DNA of 64,000 bases. Source: Rhizobium sp. P38BS-XIX (GTDB taxonomy: Bacteria > Pseudomonadota > Alphaproteobacteria > Rhizobiales > Rhizobiaceae). The notes beneath the pieces are model-generated. The model worked only from the letters and a program-made list of their open reading frames with translations, had not been told where the DNA came from and searched no databases. Positions 27,964 through 37,723 of the stretch are shown here, piece by piece (within the stretch, counting starts at the first letter, position 1; every line of letters begins with the position of its first letter). The position numbers and the translations under genes were made by a program. The stretch is taken from NCBI RefSeq assembly GCF_012641435.1, contig NZ_JABAIJ010000001.1:1364001-1428000 (forward strand). Direction: 5' to 3'.

Positions 27964-29637
27964 TCAGCCGTTCCCAGCCAGCAAACGCTTGGCGGCAGCC
28001 CTCGCCTCTTCGGTCACAGATGCACCTGCGAGCATTCGGGCAATCTCTTCGGTGCGATCTTTCGCAGCCATGGTAGCGACTCGTGTGGAGATCTTCTCCG
28101 AGCCGTCGGCAACCGGTCCCTTGGAAATCAGGAGATGGGTCGCCGCACGCGCTGCTACCTGCGGCGCATGCGTCACGGAAAGTACCTGCACGCGATCGGA
28201 CAAACGCTTCAGCCGCTGGCCGATCGCATCGGCAACGGCGCCACCGACGCCGGTATCGATTTCATCAAACACAAGGGTCGGCGCCGAACCGCGATCGGCA
28301 AGCGCCACCTTCAGTGCCAGCAGGAATCGCGAAAGCTCGCCGCCGGACGCAACCTTGGTGATCGGGCCTGGGCGTGTCCCCGGATTGGTCTGAACATGGA
28401 ATTCGACGACATCAATGCCCTCGGCCATCCCCGCATCCGGGTCGCTGGTAATCTCGACCATAAAGCGAGCCCGCTCGAGCTTCAGCGCCGGCAGTTCCGC
28501 CATGACGGCGCCAGCCAACGCTTCACCGGCATGATGACGCTTTTCCGAAAGCGCACGCGCGGCGACATCGAATTCGGCCTTGGCGGCGGCAAGCTCCGCA
28601 TCAAGGCGAGCCAGCTTTTCCTCACCGGCATCGACATCGGCAAGATCCGCTATCATCCGCACGGCCAGAGCCGGAAGCTCGGTCACCGGCACGGAATATT
28701 TGCGCGAGGCAGCTCTTAGAGCAAACAGGCGCTCCTCGACCTTTTCCAATTCGCGCGGATCGTACTCCGTCTTGCGGAGCGCTGCCTCCACCTCCATCTG
28801 CGCGTTCGAAAGCTGATCGAGCGCGGCATCGAGCAGCGCCACGGTATCTTCAAGCAATCCCGGCGCTTCATGGCTCTTGCGTTCGAGCCGGCGTACGAGC
28901 GATGCGATATGCGGCACCGGAGACGCATTGCCGTTGAGGAATTCCGACGCCTCGGCGATATCGCCGGCAATGCGTTCGGCCTTCATCATCCGCGCGCGCT
29001 TATCCGCGAGCTCATCCTCTTCGCCGTCCTGCGGCGACAGCTTCTCCAGCTCCTCGACGGAAGCGCGGAGATAATCCGCCTCACGCGCCGCCTTTTCGAC
29101 CTGCTCGCGATGCTTCTTCAGCGTGCGCTCGGTATCGCGCCAAATCTTGTGCAGCCTGCCGACGCCCTGCGCCTCATCGCCGAGACCGGCAAAGGCGTCG
29201 AGCAACATGCGATGCGCATCCGTATCGACAAGCGCACGATCATCATGCTGACCGTGAATTTCAACGAGAAGCTGTCCGATCTGCCGCATGAGCTGAACGC
29301 TCAATGCCTGATCGTTGACGAAAGCCTTGGTGCGGCCGTCCGCCGATTGAACGCGGCGGAAAATCAGATCGCCTTCGTCGTCCAGCCCGTTTTCCCGCAG
29401 AAGTTTGCGGGCCGGATGCTGCATGCCCACATCGAAAACCGCGGTGACCTGACCGCGATCCTCTCCATGACGCACGAGACCGCCATCCCCTCGCCCGCCA
29501 AGCGCCAGCGACAGACTGTCAAGCAGAATGGATTTTCCCGCACCGGTCTCGCCAGTCAGCACCGAAAGGCCAGACTCGAAGGCAAGATCCAGCCGCTCGA
29601 TCAAAACGATATCGCGGATCGAAAGCTGGATCAGCAT
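27964..29637 (-). CDS. recN: DNA repair protein RecN
   Basis: A 557-residue SMC-like ATPase that acts early at double-strand breaks. The N-terminal half has Walker A GETGAGKS (29-36). A long coiled-coil region rich in Glu/Lys/Arg fills about 150-370, followed by the signature SGGELSRFLLALK and Walker B TLVFDEIDTGVGG. The length is typical. It begins 12 nt after the bamD stop, so the two are probably co-transcribed. Confidence 0.97.
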   Translation of the reverse strand: MLIQLSIRDIVLIERLDLAFESGLSVLTGETGAGKSILLDSLSLALGGRGDGGLVRHGEDRGQVTAVFDVGMQHPARKLLRENGLDDEGDLIFRRVQSADGRTKAFVNDQALSVQLMRQIGQLLVEIHGQHDDRALVDTDAHRMLLDAFAGLGDEAQGVGRLHKIWRDTERTLKKHREQVEKAAREADYLRASVEELEKLSPQDGEEDELADKRARMMKAERIAGDIAEASEFLNGNASPVPHIASLVRRLERKSHEAPGLLEDTVALLDAALDQLSNAQMEVEAALRKTEYDPRELEKVEERLFALRAASRKYSVPVTELPALAVRMIADLADVDAGEEKLARLDAELAAAKAEFDVAARALSEKRHHAGEALAGAVMAELPALKLERARFMVEITSDPDAGMAEGIDVVEFHVQTNPGTRPGPITKVASGGELSRFLLALKVALADRGSAPTLVFDEIDTGVGGAVADAIGQRLKRLSDRVQVLSVTHAPQVAARAATHLLISKGPVADGSEKISTRVATMAAKDRTEEIARMLAGASVTEEARAAAKRLLAGNG

Positions 29638-29649
29638 GTGCGCTTAGTC

Positions 29650-30495
29650 TCACGTCCCAAGAAGAAGTTTCTTGCCCGCTCTGGAAATCCACGAGCCTGA
29701 ATTTTCGCTCGGCTCTACGCCGCCCTTTTGCAGCAGCTGGTAAGAATCCTTGTACCAGCGGCTATCCGGATAATTGTGGCCGAGTACGGCGGCTGCCGTC
29801 TGTGCTTCCGGCACGATACCCATGGCGTAGTAGGCTTCGACGAGTCGCGCCAGTGCTTCTTCGATCTGGTTCGTCGTCGGATACTGTTCGACAACCACGC
29901 GGAAGCGCGAAATCGCTGCAAGATAGTTCTTACGCTCGAGGTAATAGCGCCCGACCTGCATTTCCTTACCGGCCAGCTGGTCCTTGGCGAAGCGGATCTT
30001 TTCCTGCGCGTCGCTGACATATTGCGACTTCGGATAATTGTTGACGACCTTGGTCATCGCTTCGATCGTCTGGGCCGCGGCACGCTGATCCTGCGTCACG
30101 TCGACGATCTGCTTGGCATAGGACGAACCGACGAGATACTGGACGTAATCGGCGTCTTCCGAGCCCGGATACTGCTTCAGATAGCTGTTGCCAGTCTGAA
30201 CCGCGTCGTCATAGCGGCCAGTGCGGTATTTCACGAAGGTGCTCATCACCATCGCCTTGCGCGCCCATTCCGAGAAGGGCTGCTGCTGGTTGATGGCGTC
30301 GAACTTGCGACCGGCTTCGGTCATGTTGCCGGCCTTGATGTTGGCAAGACCCTGATTGTAGAGCAGTTCGGGTGGATCGGACTCGACACCCAGCTTGGTG
30401 ATGTCGATATCTTTCTTTGTATTGCAACCTGTCACGACAGCGCCGGTACCAGCCAGCAGAAGCGATACGAGCAAAGCCCGTGCTGTAATATTCAT
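29650..30495 (-). CDS. bamD: outer membrane assembly lipoprotein BamD
   Basis: A 281-residue lipoprotein of the BAM complex that inserts outer-membrane beta-barrels. The lipobox VVTGC places the acylated cysteine at residue 24 after a hydrophobic signal (ALLVSLLLAGTGA). The rest is a row of tetratricopeptide-like helical repeats (YNQGLANIKAGNMTEAGRKF, YVQYLVGSSYAKQ). The ATG 30495 was chosen over an earlier in-frame one at 30519, because it places the signal peptide at the N-terminus. It lies downstream of lpxC, separated by a terminator. Confidence 0.95.
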   Translation of the reverse strand: MNITARALLVSLLLAGTGAVVTGCNTKKDIDITKLGVESDPPELLYNQGLANIKAGNMTEAGRKFDAINQQQPFSEWARKAMVMSTFVKYRTGRYDDAVQTGNSYLKQYPGSEDADYVQYLVGSSYAKQIVDVTQDQRAAAQTIEAMTKVVNNYPKSQYVSDAQEKIRFAKDQLAGKEMQVGRYYLERKNYLAAISRFRVVVEQYPTTNQIEEALARLVEAYYAMGIVPEAQTAAAVLGHNYPDSRWYKDSYQLLQKGGVEPSENSGSWISRAGKKLLLGT

Positions 30496-30806
30496 GCTTT
30501 CAGACCTTGCAAAACCCATCGGATCACTGTCCCACTAGCCGTCGTTGCTTGGACGGCGTTCTCTCGCTGGCGTTTCTAGCCGCAAAAACACCATCAGGGC
30601 AACGCATTGATGATGCATTAACGCATTTTTGTGGCAAAGACCGCATATCTGCAGGCTTAATCACTGTTTTGTCAGGGAATTCTTTGCCTTGCTTGCCTGA
30701 TGGCAACATTGCGCCGGCTGAAAATAAAGCCTGCGGGTCTCCCTCATCCCAAAAAAAAGCCGCTCCTCATGGGAGCGGCCAATTGTCTAAATCTCGAACC
30801 CGTAGA
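30496..30806. other. lpxC-bamD intergenic region
   Basis: A 311-bp gap containing the lpxC terminator (30751-30779) and probably a separate bamD promoter. No gene or repeat was recognised in the remainder. Confidence 0.5.
30751..30779 (-). terminator. Rho-independent terminator after lpxC
   Basis: On the minus strand GCCGCTCC and GGAGCGGC form an 8-bp stem (30779-30759) followed by eight T residues (the A-run at 30751-30758). It is 28 bases after the lpxC stop and separates lpxC from bamD. Confidence 0.92.
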
Positions 30807-31763
30807 TCACGCAGACCAGGGTGCGAATTCCGGCGCATTGACCGGAACGAAATCGCGGCTGTGAGCGCGCTGACGCGGTGCGGATGTCTCAACGACATCG
30901 TATGCCGACGGGTCACTGAGCAGTGCCTTCAAAGCATTTGCGTTCATGCGATGGCCGCCACGATAGGAGCGGTAATGGCCGATGAACTGGGCGCCTGCAA
31001 GCGCCAGATCGCCGACAGCATCCAGCGTCTTGTGACGAACGAATTCGTCCTTGGGATAACGCAGGCCTTCGACATTGATCACGGTGTTGTCGTCGGAGAT
31101 GACAACAGAATTTTCCAGCGAAGAACCCAGTGCATGGCCCGAAGCCCAGAGCGGCTCGACATCGCGCATGAACCCGAAGGTGCGGGCGCGCGACAGCTCG
31201 GTCTTGAAGGTCTCGGCGGTTAGGTCGCCTTCCCACTTCTGCCGGCCGATCAGCGGGCAGGAAAAGTCGATCTCGACTTCGAATCGCGTACCGTCATAAG
31301 GACGGAACTCGCACCAGGAACCACCGGCTTCGATGCGCACCGGCTTGGTGACGCGGATGTAACGGCGCTTCACGCCGAGCGAAACAATACCGGCCTGCTC
31401 GATGGCTTCGATGAATGGATAGGAGCTGCCGTCCATGATCGGCATCTCGGCGCCGGATACTTCAACGGCGACATTGTCGAGGCCAAGCGCATAGATGGCA
31501 GCCATGACGTGCTCAACCGTCGCAACGGAGCGTGCCGGCGAGAAGCCGAGAACCGTGCAGAGATCCGTATTGCCAACCTGCGAGGAAACCGCACGCAGCT
31601 CAGTAACATCGCCATTGCCGTGCACGCGCTGGAAAACGACACCCGTACCCGCTTCAGCAGGATAGAAGGTGATCGACACATTGGCGCCCGAATGAACGCC
31701 TATGCCCGACAGTGTCACGGGATTTGCAATGGTGGTCTGAAAACCCAGCAATCCGATTGCCAT
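30807..31763 (-). CDS. lpxC: UDP-3-O-acyl-N-acetylglucosamine deacetylase
   Basis: A 318-residue zinc amidase that commits UDP-GlcNAc to lipid A synthesis. The zinc-binding His is in SVATVEHVMAAIYAL, and the second domain has KTLDAVGDLALAG and the C-terminal YRSYRGGHRMN. The start ATG 31763 begins MAIGLLGFQTTIAN, which is the expected family N-terminus. It is downstream of ftsZ but behind a strong terminator, so it has its own promoter. Confidence 0.98.
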   Translation of the reverse strand: MAIGLLGFQTTIANPVTLSGIGVHSGANVSITFYPAEAGTGVVFQRVHGNGDVTELRAVSSQVGNTDLCTVLGFSPARSVATVEHVMAAIYALGLDNVAVEVSGAEMPIMDGSSYPFIEAIEQAGIVSLGVKRRYIRVTKPVRIEAGGSWCEFRPYDGTRFEVEIDFSCPLIGRQKWEGDLTAETFKTELSRARTFGFMRDVEPLWASGHALGSSLENSVVISDDNTVINVEGLRYPKDEFVRHKTLDAVGDLALAGAQFIGHYRSYRGGHRMNANALKALLSDPSAYDVVETSAPRQRAHSRDFVPVNAPEFAPWSA

Positions 31764-31867
31764 GTAAATTCTGCCTTCGTCTATCTGATCCAGGCGGGGC
31801 GGTCATGCTTCGGACGCTTAACCCATAATGCCGGTTCAGTCTGTTAATCATGCTGCAGAGGACACAT

Positions 31868-31885
31868 ACGTTCATCGATGAATGT
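31868..31885. promoter_or_regulatory. 18-bp near-palindrome upstream of lpxC
   Basis: ACGTTCATCGATGAATGT is symmetric in all but one base pair (core TTCATCGATGAA is perfect). It lies about 105 bp upstream of the lpxC start and could be a regulator binding site. No known consensus was matched. Confidence 0.35.
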
Positions 31886-32022
31886 GATTCCGCAGCCTTG
31901 CTTGATATCTACATACGCGCCACGGCATCGCATTCCAAATCACTGTTTCTTTCGCTTTGTTACGAAAGCAGACGATTGAATTTGCTGGATAATTTCAAAT
32001 ACGTGAAGACGTCTGAAATAAG

Positions 32023-32052
32023 GAAATCCGGGGCGTTTCGGCCCCGGATTTC
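32023..32052 (-). terminator. strong hairpin terminator after ftsZ
   Basis: GAAATCCGGGGC (32023-32034) and GCCCCGGATTTC (32041-32052) form a perfect 12-bp stem with a 6-nt loop. On the minus strand a moderately T-rich stretch follows. It lies about 45 bases after the ftsZ stop and is the likely end of the ftsQAZ transcript. Confidence 0.85.
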
Positions 32053-32096
32053 ACAAAGATGGTTAGCAGCCTATTAAAAAGCTGTCCAGTATCGGC

Positions 32097-33830
32097 TCAG
32101 TTCGACTGACGGCGCAGGAAGGCCGGGATTTCGAGCTGATCGTCTTCATGGCTTGCCATGCGAGCTGCCGGAACCTGGCGGCCCTGCTCGTCGAGCTGAC
32201 CACGACGCGGAGCGTAGAGGCTTGCTTCCTGGGAAGGAGCGCGACGCTGCTGCGGAGCCGGAGCTGCCGCCGGAGCCATCATGTCGTCGAAAGCCGGATC
32301 TTCTTCGCGGCGGCCGAGCGAATTGGTGATTCGCTTCAGCAGGCCCATGGGGCCACGCTCTTCGGTAGCCTGAACGGCTGCCGGCTGGGCGCGGTGTTCC
32401 ATTTCGGCCTTAACGACCGGCGGGAAGTCTTCGACCTTCGGCATACGGACCTGTTCCGGAGCCTGACGAATGATCGGCTGCTGCTGCATGACCGGAGCCG
32501 GCTGCGGCTGAACCGGGGCCTGACGAACAGGCTGGGCTTCCGGCGCTGCCGCGAAGATGCGGCTCTGCGGGCGGAAGCTTTCTTCCTGGGCTACAGGCTG
32601 GTGCATAACCGGCTGCTGTTGGGCAAGCGGCTGGCGAGCCAGCTGGAAGTCCAGTTCGCGTTCCAGGTCGGCTTCCGCTGCGCGAATGGTCTGAGCGACC
32701 GGATCGACAGTGCGGGGAGCCGGCGCGGCGGCCTGCGGAATATGGGCCTGCGCGACATGGACAGGCTGAGCTGCGGCCGCTACCGGAGCGGCGGCCGCGG
32801 AGGGACGGATAGCCGGCTTTGCCGCCGGGCGGAATTCCATGCCTCTGTCAGCAGCTTCGTTCATCGCACGGTCGATGCCGGTTGCGACGACGGAAACGCG
32901 GATGATGCCTTCCAGCGATTCGTCGAAGGTGGCGCCGAGGATGATGTTGGCGTCGGGATCGACTTCTTCGCGGATGCGGGTTGCAGCTTCGTCGACTTCG
33001 AACAGGGTCAGGTCACGGCCGCCGGTGATCGAGATCAGCAGGCCCTGCGCGCCCTTCATCGAGGTTTCGTCGAGCAGCGGGTTTGCAATCGCGGCTTCAG
33101 CAGCCTGCATTGCACGGCCCTGGCCGGAAGCTTCGCCGGTACCCATCATGGCGCGGCCCATTTCGCGCATGACCGAACGGACGTCGGCAAAGTCGAGGTT
33201 GATGAGACCTTCCTTCACCATCAGGTCGGTGATGCAGGCAACGCCCGAGTAGAGAACCTGGTCGGCCATCGAGAACGCGTCGGCGAAAGTCGTCTTGTCG
33301 TTTGCGATGCGGAAAAGGTTCTGGTTCGGAATGACGATCAGCGTGTCGACCGACTTCTGCAGTTCCTGAATGCCCTGCTCGGCGAGACGCATGCGGCGGC
33401 CGCCTTCGAAGTGGAACGGCTTGGTTACGACGCCAACGGTCAGGATGCCCTTGTTGCGGGCTGCCTGTGCGACAACCGGAGCAGCACCAGTACCCGTGCC
33501 GCCGCCCATGCCGGCGGTGACGAAGCACATATGCGTGCCGTTCAGGTGATCGATGATTTCATCGATGCACTCTTCGGCAGCTGCACGGCCGACTTCCGGC
33601 TGCGAACCGGCGCCGAGACCTTCCGTGACGTTGACGCCGAGCTGAATGATCCGCTCCGCCTTCGTCATGGTGAGAGCCTGTGCATCGGTGTTGGCGACGA
33701 CGAAATCGACGCCCTGCAAGCCTGCCGTGATCATGTTGTTGACGGCATTGCCGCCACCGCCACCAACGCCGAACACGGTGATTCGCGGCTTAAGCTCGGT
33801 GATATCTGGCTTATGCAGCTTGATAGTCAT
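32097..33830 (-). CDS. ftsZ: cell division protein FtsZ
   Basis: A 577-residue tubulin-like GTPase forming the Z ring. The N-terminal GTPase has the tubulin signature [10 protein letters not shown] (109-118) and [14 protein letters not shown]. From about 320 to 510 there is an unusually long, Gln/Pro/Ala-rich linker ([28 protein letters not shown]), which in rhizobia makes FtsZ about 570-590 residues compared with 383 in E. coli. The C-terminal peptide [12 protein letters not shown] is the site for FtsA and ZipA-type binding. It lies 101 bp after ftsA. Confidence 0.98.
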   Translation of the reverse strand: MTIKLHKPDITELKPRITVFGVGGGGGNAVNNMITAGLQGVDFVVANTDAQALTMTKAERIIQLGVNVTEGLGAGSQPEVGRAAAEECIDEIIDHLNGTHMCFVTAGMGGGTGTGAAPVVAQAARNKGILTVGVVTKPFHFEGGRRMRLAEQGIQELQKSVDTLIVIPNQNLFRIANDKTTFADAFSMADQVLYSGVACITDLMVKEGLINLDFADVRSVMREMGRAMMGTGEASGQGRAMQAAEAAIANPLLDETSMKGAQGLLISITGGRDLTLFEVDEAATRIREEVDPDANIILGATFDESLEGIIRVSVVATGIDRAMNEAADRGMEFRPAAKPAIRPSAAAAPVAAAAQPVHVAQAHIPQAAAPAPRTVDPVAQTIRAAEADLERELDFQLARQPLAQQQPVMHQPVAQEESFRPQSRIFAAAPEAQPVRQAPVQPQPAPVMQQQPIIRQAPEQVRMPKVEDFPPVVKAEMEHRAQPAAVQATEERGPMGLLKRITNSLGRREEDPAFDDMMAPAAAPAPQQRRAPSQEASLYAPRRGQLDEQGRQVPAARMASHEDDQLEIPAFLRRQSN

Positions 33831-33931
33831 TGTACCCGTTCCTTCTCTTTATGGCCGCATCGCCACGCCGGCCAATTCACTTGATTTCACTTGCCTGACG
33901 CTTACCCCGGAGATTTTCCGGGATCAGGCAC

Positions 33932-35263
33932 TCAAAAACTCTCTTTCAGCCATTGGCCGACACGGCCGATGCGGCTGTTGTTACCCCCAAGCGACGAGAG
34001 CAGCCCGCTGCTCGGCGCATGTGTCTCCATGTCTGCAACCTGAGGATAGATCATCAGGCCAACTGCCGTTGAAAATGCCGGCCCTTTGGCTGCCGTCGGC
34101 AGGCCGGATACGCCCATCGGCCGACCGATGCGCACATTGCGGGCAAGAACGCGGCGCGCCACATCCGGCAGGCCGGTCAGCTGGCTCGCGCCGCCTGTCA
34201 GAACGACGCGCTTGCCGACGATCGGGCTGAAGCCCGAACGTTGGATACGGTCGCGGATCAGCTCCAGGGTTTCTTCGATACGAGCTTTCACGATGCGCGA
34301 CACCAGAGCCTTCGGCACCTGCGTCGGCTGATCGCGCTCATCCTCGCCGATCGGCGGGATGGAAATCAGTTCACGCTCGTCCGAGGAATTCGCCAATGCA
34401 GAAGCATGTACGACCTTCAGCCGCTCGGCATCTTCGATACGGGTCGAAAGACCACGAGCAAGGTCGGTCGTGACGTGATGGCCGCCAAGGCTGACGGCAT
34501 CCGTGTGCACAAGCTTGCCTTCGGCAAAGACCGAAATCGTCGTCGTGCCGCCGCCCATGTCGATCGCGGCACAGCCGAGTTCGACTTCATCGTCGACGAG
34601 AGCGGCAAGGCCGCTGGCATAAGGCGTCGCCACCATGCCTTCGACGGACAGATGCGCGCGGTTGATGCAAAGCTCGAGATTGCGCAACGCAGCGCGCTCG
34701 GCCGTCACGACATGCATGTCGACACCGAGCGCATCGCCGAACATCGCGAGCGGATCGCGAATGCCGCGCTCGCCATCCAGCGAGTAACCGGTTGCCAGGG
34801 AATGCAGCACGGCGCGCTCCTGACGGATCGACTGCTGGCACGCTGCGGCCAGCACCTTCCTCAGATCGTTGGCCTCGACTTCCTGGCCACCCAGATCGAT
34901 GGTCGCGGTGTAGATATCGCTGCCCAGCCGTCCGGCGGAAACGTTGACGATCAGGCTGTCGACCGTGAGGCCCGCCATGCGCTCGGCCGCATCGACCGCA
35001 AGCCGAACGACGCTCTCCAACGCGTCGAGATCGGCAATCACGCCGGTCTTGATGCCGCGGGAACGCTGATGCCCGATACCGATGATCTCGATATTGTGCG
35101 TGCGGTTCGGGAGAACCTGGCTCTCTTCGCGCGGCGTCAACCGGCCGATCATGCAGACGACCTTTGTCGAGCCGATATCGAGGACGGACACGATATGTGA
35201 CCGCTTCGAGGAGAGCGGCTTCAACCGCGGCAGGCCGAAATGGGACGAACCGAATAAGCTCAT
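33932..35263 (-). CDS. ftsA: cell division protein FtsA
   Basis: A 443-residue actin-fold ATPase that tethers FtsZ to the membrane. The phosphate-1 region is SVLDIGSTKVVCMIGRL; the second phosphate and adenosine motifs are AAIDMGGGTTTISVFAEG and VVLTGGASQLTGL. The C-terminal amphipathic helix (IGRVGQWLKESF) is the membrane-targeting sequence. The start ATG 35263 overlaps the ftsQ stop by 4 nt (ATGA). Confidence 0.98.
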   Translation of the reverse strand: MSLFGSSHFGLPRLKPLSSKRSHIVSVLDIGSTKVVCMIGRLTPREESQVLPNRTHNIEIIGIGHQRSRGIKTGVIADLDALESVVRLAVDAAERMAGLTVDSLIVNVSAGRLGSDIYTATIDLGGQEVEANDLRKVLAAACQQSIRQERAVLHSLATGYSLDGERGIRDPLAMFGDALGVDMHVVTAERAALRNLELCINRAHLSVEGMVATPYASGLAALVDDEVELGCAAIDMGGGTTTISVFAEGKLVHTDAVSLGGHHVTTDLARGLSTRIEDAERLKVVHASALANSSDERELISIPPIGEDERDQPTQVPKALVSRIVKARIEETLELIRDRIQRSGFSPIVGKRVVLTGGASQLTGLPDVARRVLARNVRIGRPMGVSGLPTAAKGPAFSTAVGLMIYPQVADMETHAPSSGLLSSLGGNNSRIGRVGQWLKESF

Positions 35264-36192
35264 GTATCCTGCCCTGCTTTCTTCAAAGCCTTGTTTCTTG
35301 CATCGACGGCGGCCTGACGACGAAGCGCTGCATCGGGGGTCAATTCGATTGCGGTCCGATCCTCGATACGAAGATCGACGGCAGCGATGTCGCGCTGCAG
35401 AAGATTCTGGTCCTTGTCGAGGCTTGTGAGCCGCGCAAGCGCGTCATCGATGTTGTCTTCCGGCAATTTGATGATCACGCCATTGTCGAGATAAAGATCC
35501 CAGCGGCGGCCGGCGACGCGCACGAATGCCTTCACATGACTGCGGATATCGGGCCACTTGCCAAATTCGTCGTCGATCGAAGCCGCTGCCGTTTCGGCAT
35601 CGCGACCAACGAAGAGCGGCAGCTTCGCGAACTTGTTGTCCCGCAGCGGCGCAATCACGCTGCCGTCCTTCTGGATGAGCGAAAGCTCGGAGCCATGTTG
35701 CCAGATGGCATAGGCCTTGCGCTCGGTCAGCTTAACCTCGACGGTCCGCGGATAAATCTTGCGAACCTGGACGTTTTGCACCCAGGGGAGATTTGAAATC
35801 TTCTGACGCGCCGCATCCGCATCGAGCGCGACGAGCGATGTCGTGCCGTCTAGACCGAGCAGCTGCAGGATTTCGATTTCGGACGTCTCGTCGTTTCCGG
35901 AGACCTTCACATCTTCGATCGCAAAACCGGCAGCCGACGTGGTCGCTTCGGCAACCGCCTGGCTGTGACCACCAACGGACATGCCGTAGAGGCCGGTCGC
36001 AGCAAAGAGAGCGAGCGCAGACACCGTTCCCGTATGAGCCGGGATATGAACGCGACCCGAGCCGAGACTCACCAGGAAGCGTACGACACGGCGAAGCGGG
36101 CGCGGCAGCACGAATGCATCCTCGACCTCATCGATAGCGAGAGGTACGCGATGACGGGACCGCCTGATATTTTTGACCGTCAGCGCAAACAA
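35260..36192 (-). CDS. ftsQ: cell division protein FtsQ
   Basis: A 310-residue bitopic divisome protein. It has a basic cytoplasmic N-terminus, one membrane segment near residue 65 ([19 protein letters not shown]), a POTRA domain ([20 protein letters not shown]) and a beta domain ([20 protein letters not shown]). The start is inferred as TTG at 36192 because GGAGGA lies 6 bases upstream. An in-frame GTG at 36213 lies inside the end of ddlB. The gene overlaps ddlB by 13 bases and ftsA by 4, showing tight coupling. Confidence 0.92.
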   Translation of the reverse strand: MFALTVKNIRRSRHRVPLAIDEVEDAFVLPRPLRRVVRFLVSLGSGRVHIPAHTGTVSALALFAATGLYGMSVGGHSQAVAEATTSAAGFAIEDVKVSGNDETSEIEILQLLGLDGTTSLVALDADAARQKISNLPWVQNVQVRKIYPRTVEVKLTERKAYAIWQHGSELSLIQKDGSVIAPLRDNKFAKLPLFVGRDAETAAASIDDEFGKWPDIRSHVKAFVRVAGRRWDLYLDNGVIIKLPEDNIDDALARLTSLDKDQNLLQRDIAAVDLRIEDRTAIELTPDAALRRQAAVDARNKALKKAGQDT

Positions 36193-37106
36193 GACGCGTC
36201 CTCCACCATCCACCGGAGAAATTCACCAAACGAGTAGCCGGCATGAGCGGCCATTTCGGGCACCAGCGAGGTAGGGGTCATGCCCGGCTGAGTGTTGATC
36301 TCAAGCCAAACAAGTTCACCTTCTTCGGAAAAGCGATCGTCAAAACGGAAGTCAGACCGGCTGACGCCGCGGCAGCCGATAGCTTCATGCGCCCTTAACG
36401 ATAATGTTTGTATCTTTTGGTAAAGATTCGGTGAAATTTCCGCCGGCAAGACATGTTTTGATCCACCTTTGGCGTACTTGGCATCATAGTCATAGAAGCT
36501 GTGGCCCAGCGGCACGATCTCCGTAACCCCCAAAACCTTGCCATCCATGACACCACAGGTCAGCTCCCGACCGTAGATATAACGTTCGACGAGAACCTCG
36601 TCGCCATAACGCCATTCCGAAGACGTGACGATTTGCGGCGGATGCGTTTGATCTTCCTTGACGATAACGACCCCGAAGCTCGACCCTTCCCGCACCGGCT
36701 TCACGACATAAGGCGGCTGCATCGGATGCTCGCCAGTAATGGCAAAGCGATCCATGACCAGGGATGCGGCAACCGGAATGCCGGCAGCAGCTGCAACAGT
36801 CTTGGCCCGAGACTTGTCCATGGCGAGAGCCGAGGCAAGAACACCGGAATGCGTGTACGGAATCTGCAGATACTCAAGGATGCCCTGAATGGTGCCATCT
36901 TCGCCGAACGGGCCATGGAGCGCGTTGAAGACGGCGTCCGGCTTCAATTCAGCCAGGCGACTGGCAACATCATGATCGACATCAACACGGGTAATCTTGA
37001 AGCCTTCCGCCTCCAGAGCATCAGCACAGGCCTTTCCCGAAGAAAGGCTAACGGGCCTTTCCGAGGAAAATCCGCCCAAAAGGACAGCCACATGCTTGCC
37101 GCTCAT
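36180..37106 (-). CDS. ddlB: D-alanine--D-alanine ligase
   Basis: A 308-residue ATP-grasp enzyme making the D-Ala-D-Ala dipeptide of peptidoglycan. Motifs: the ADP-forming loop [13 protein letters not shown], the substrate Arg/Ser region [14 protein letters not shown] with NTQPGMT, and the N-terminal [20 protein letters not shown]. The ATG 37106 follows a GGGGG stretch. It is the first gene of the right-hand dcw section (ddlB-ftsQAZ). It is separated from murB by the MFS gene on the other strand. Confidence 0.97.
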   Translation of the reverse strand: MSGKHVAVLLGGFSSERPVSLSSGKACADALEAEGFKITRVDVDHDVASRLAELKPDAVFNALHGPFGEDGTIQGILEYLQIPYTHSGVLASALAMDKSRAKTVAAAAGIPVAASLVMDRFAITGEHPMQPPYVVKPVREGSSFGVVIVKEDQTHPPQIVTSSEWRYGDEVLVERYIYGRELTCGVMDGKVLGVTEIVPLGHSFYDYDAKYAKGGSKHVLPAEISPNLYQKIQTLSLRAHEAIGCRGVSRSDFRFDDRFSEEGELVWLEINTQPGMTPTSLVPEMAAHAGYSFGEFLRWMVEDASCLR

Positions 37107-37208
37107 TAATTACCCCCGACCTCTCGGTCTTTGATCTGCACTTGCTCGACCTCGCCTAACAGCGATTCTCGCCCCGTTTTCAATAGGTCGATTAGAACGA
37201 CATTAAGG

Positions 37209-37223
37209 TTAATGAAGCGTTTA
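37209..37223. promoter_or_regulatory. candidate CtrA-like site upstream of ddlB-ftsQAZ
   Basis: TTAA-N7-TTTA at 37209-37223 differs by one base from the CtrA consensus TTAA-N7-TTAA. Further TTAA words lie at 37203-37206 and 37230-37233. CtrA regulates ftsQA in Caulobacter; the rhizobial targets are less settled. Such AT words can occur by chance in an AT-rich promoter. Confidence 0.3.
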
Positions 37224-37558
37224 CTTTCGTTAACTTTCGGCCGCTCCGCTGGCGCTCGAATGGCTCGAATCAAACCAACTTAAAGAATTCTGCCATTGGA
37301 ATCAGAGAGTTGCTACTTTTGAAAGTGCTACATTTAGATTTTTTTAAACAAACCGGTTCGCAGCGACGCGTTAATGCGCCTCCAGGAACACCGAAAAGGG
37401 CGAGTTTTCCGCAAGGGGCAACCATCCTCGCAGTCGCCTCAGAGCACCGCAAACACACCCTGCCCTCATCCGAAAAATGATTCGTCAGCCACCGCCAAGC
37501 GGAATCAAAACTTGAGAGACCGCCGACAGCCCATTGGTTTCAAAGGAGGTGCCGGGCA

Positions 37559-37609
37559 ATGTGGCAAACAGATCAATTTGCCTACGATTCGACAATTACG
37601 GCAAAATAA
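37559..37609 (+). CDS. possible 16-residue leader peptide
   Basis: ATG at 37559 is preceded by AAAGGAGGTG (37542-37551), nearly a perfect anti-16S match, with 7 bases spacing, and is followed by an ORF encoding MWQTDQFAYDSTITAK. The stop lies 114 bases before the MFS start. The peptide has no run of one amino acid that would mark classical attenuation. It could be chance, but the Shine-Dalgarno is the strongest in this part of the window. Confidence 0.3.
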   Translation: MWQTDQFAYDSTITAK

Positions 37610-37723
37610 CAGCGGGCAACTGTCGATTTCTTGCGCAGGCGACGTTTGCGCTGAACAAAAATTACGCTAATGACAATTTTTGCCCGCTAAGCACGCCTTA
37701 GCATCACATGAATTGGTGGGATC

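Larger units (their letters stand above)
31764..32096. other. ftsZ-lpxC intergenic region
   Basis: A 333-bp gap that holds the ftsZ terminator (32023-32052) and an 18-bp near-palindrome centred at about 31876 (31868-31885). A smaller inverted repeat CTTTCG/CGAAAG lies near 31950-31970. Probably the lpxC promoter region; no gene is supported. Confidence 0.55.
37107..37723. other. 617-bp intergenic region between ddlB and the MFS gene
   Basis: The longest non-coding gap in the window, between divergent genes. It holds a CtrA-like site near 37209-37223 and a 16-codon ORF with an excellent Shine-Dalgarno (37559-37609). AT-rich stretches around 37310-37350 suggest promoters. No larger gene is supported on either strand. 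Confidence 0.55.

Noticed and set aside
32148..33884. Long plus-strand open frame antisense to ftsZ
   Set aside because: Shadow of ftsZ with Arg/Cys-rich, domain-free translation.
37561..37580. Sigma54-like TGGCA ... TTGC
   Set aside because: The GG to GC distance is 15 rather than 10 bases, so it does not fit the -24/-12 consensus.
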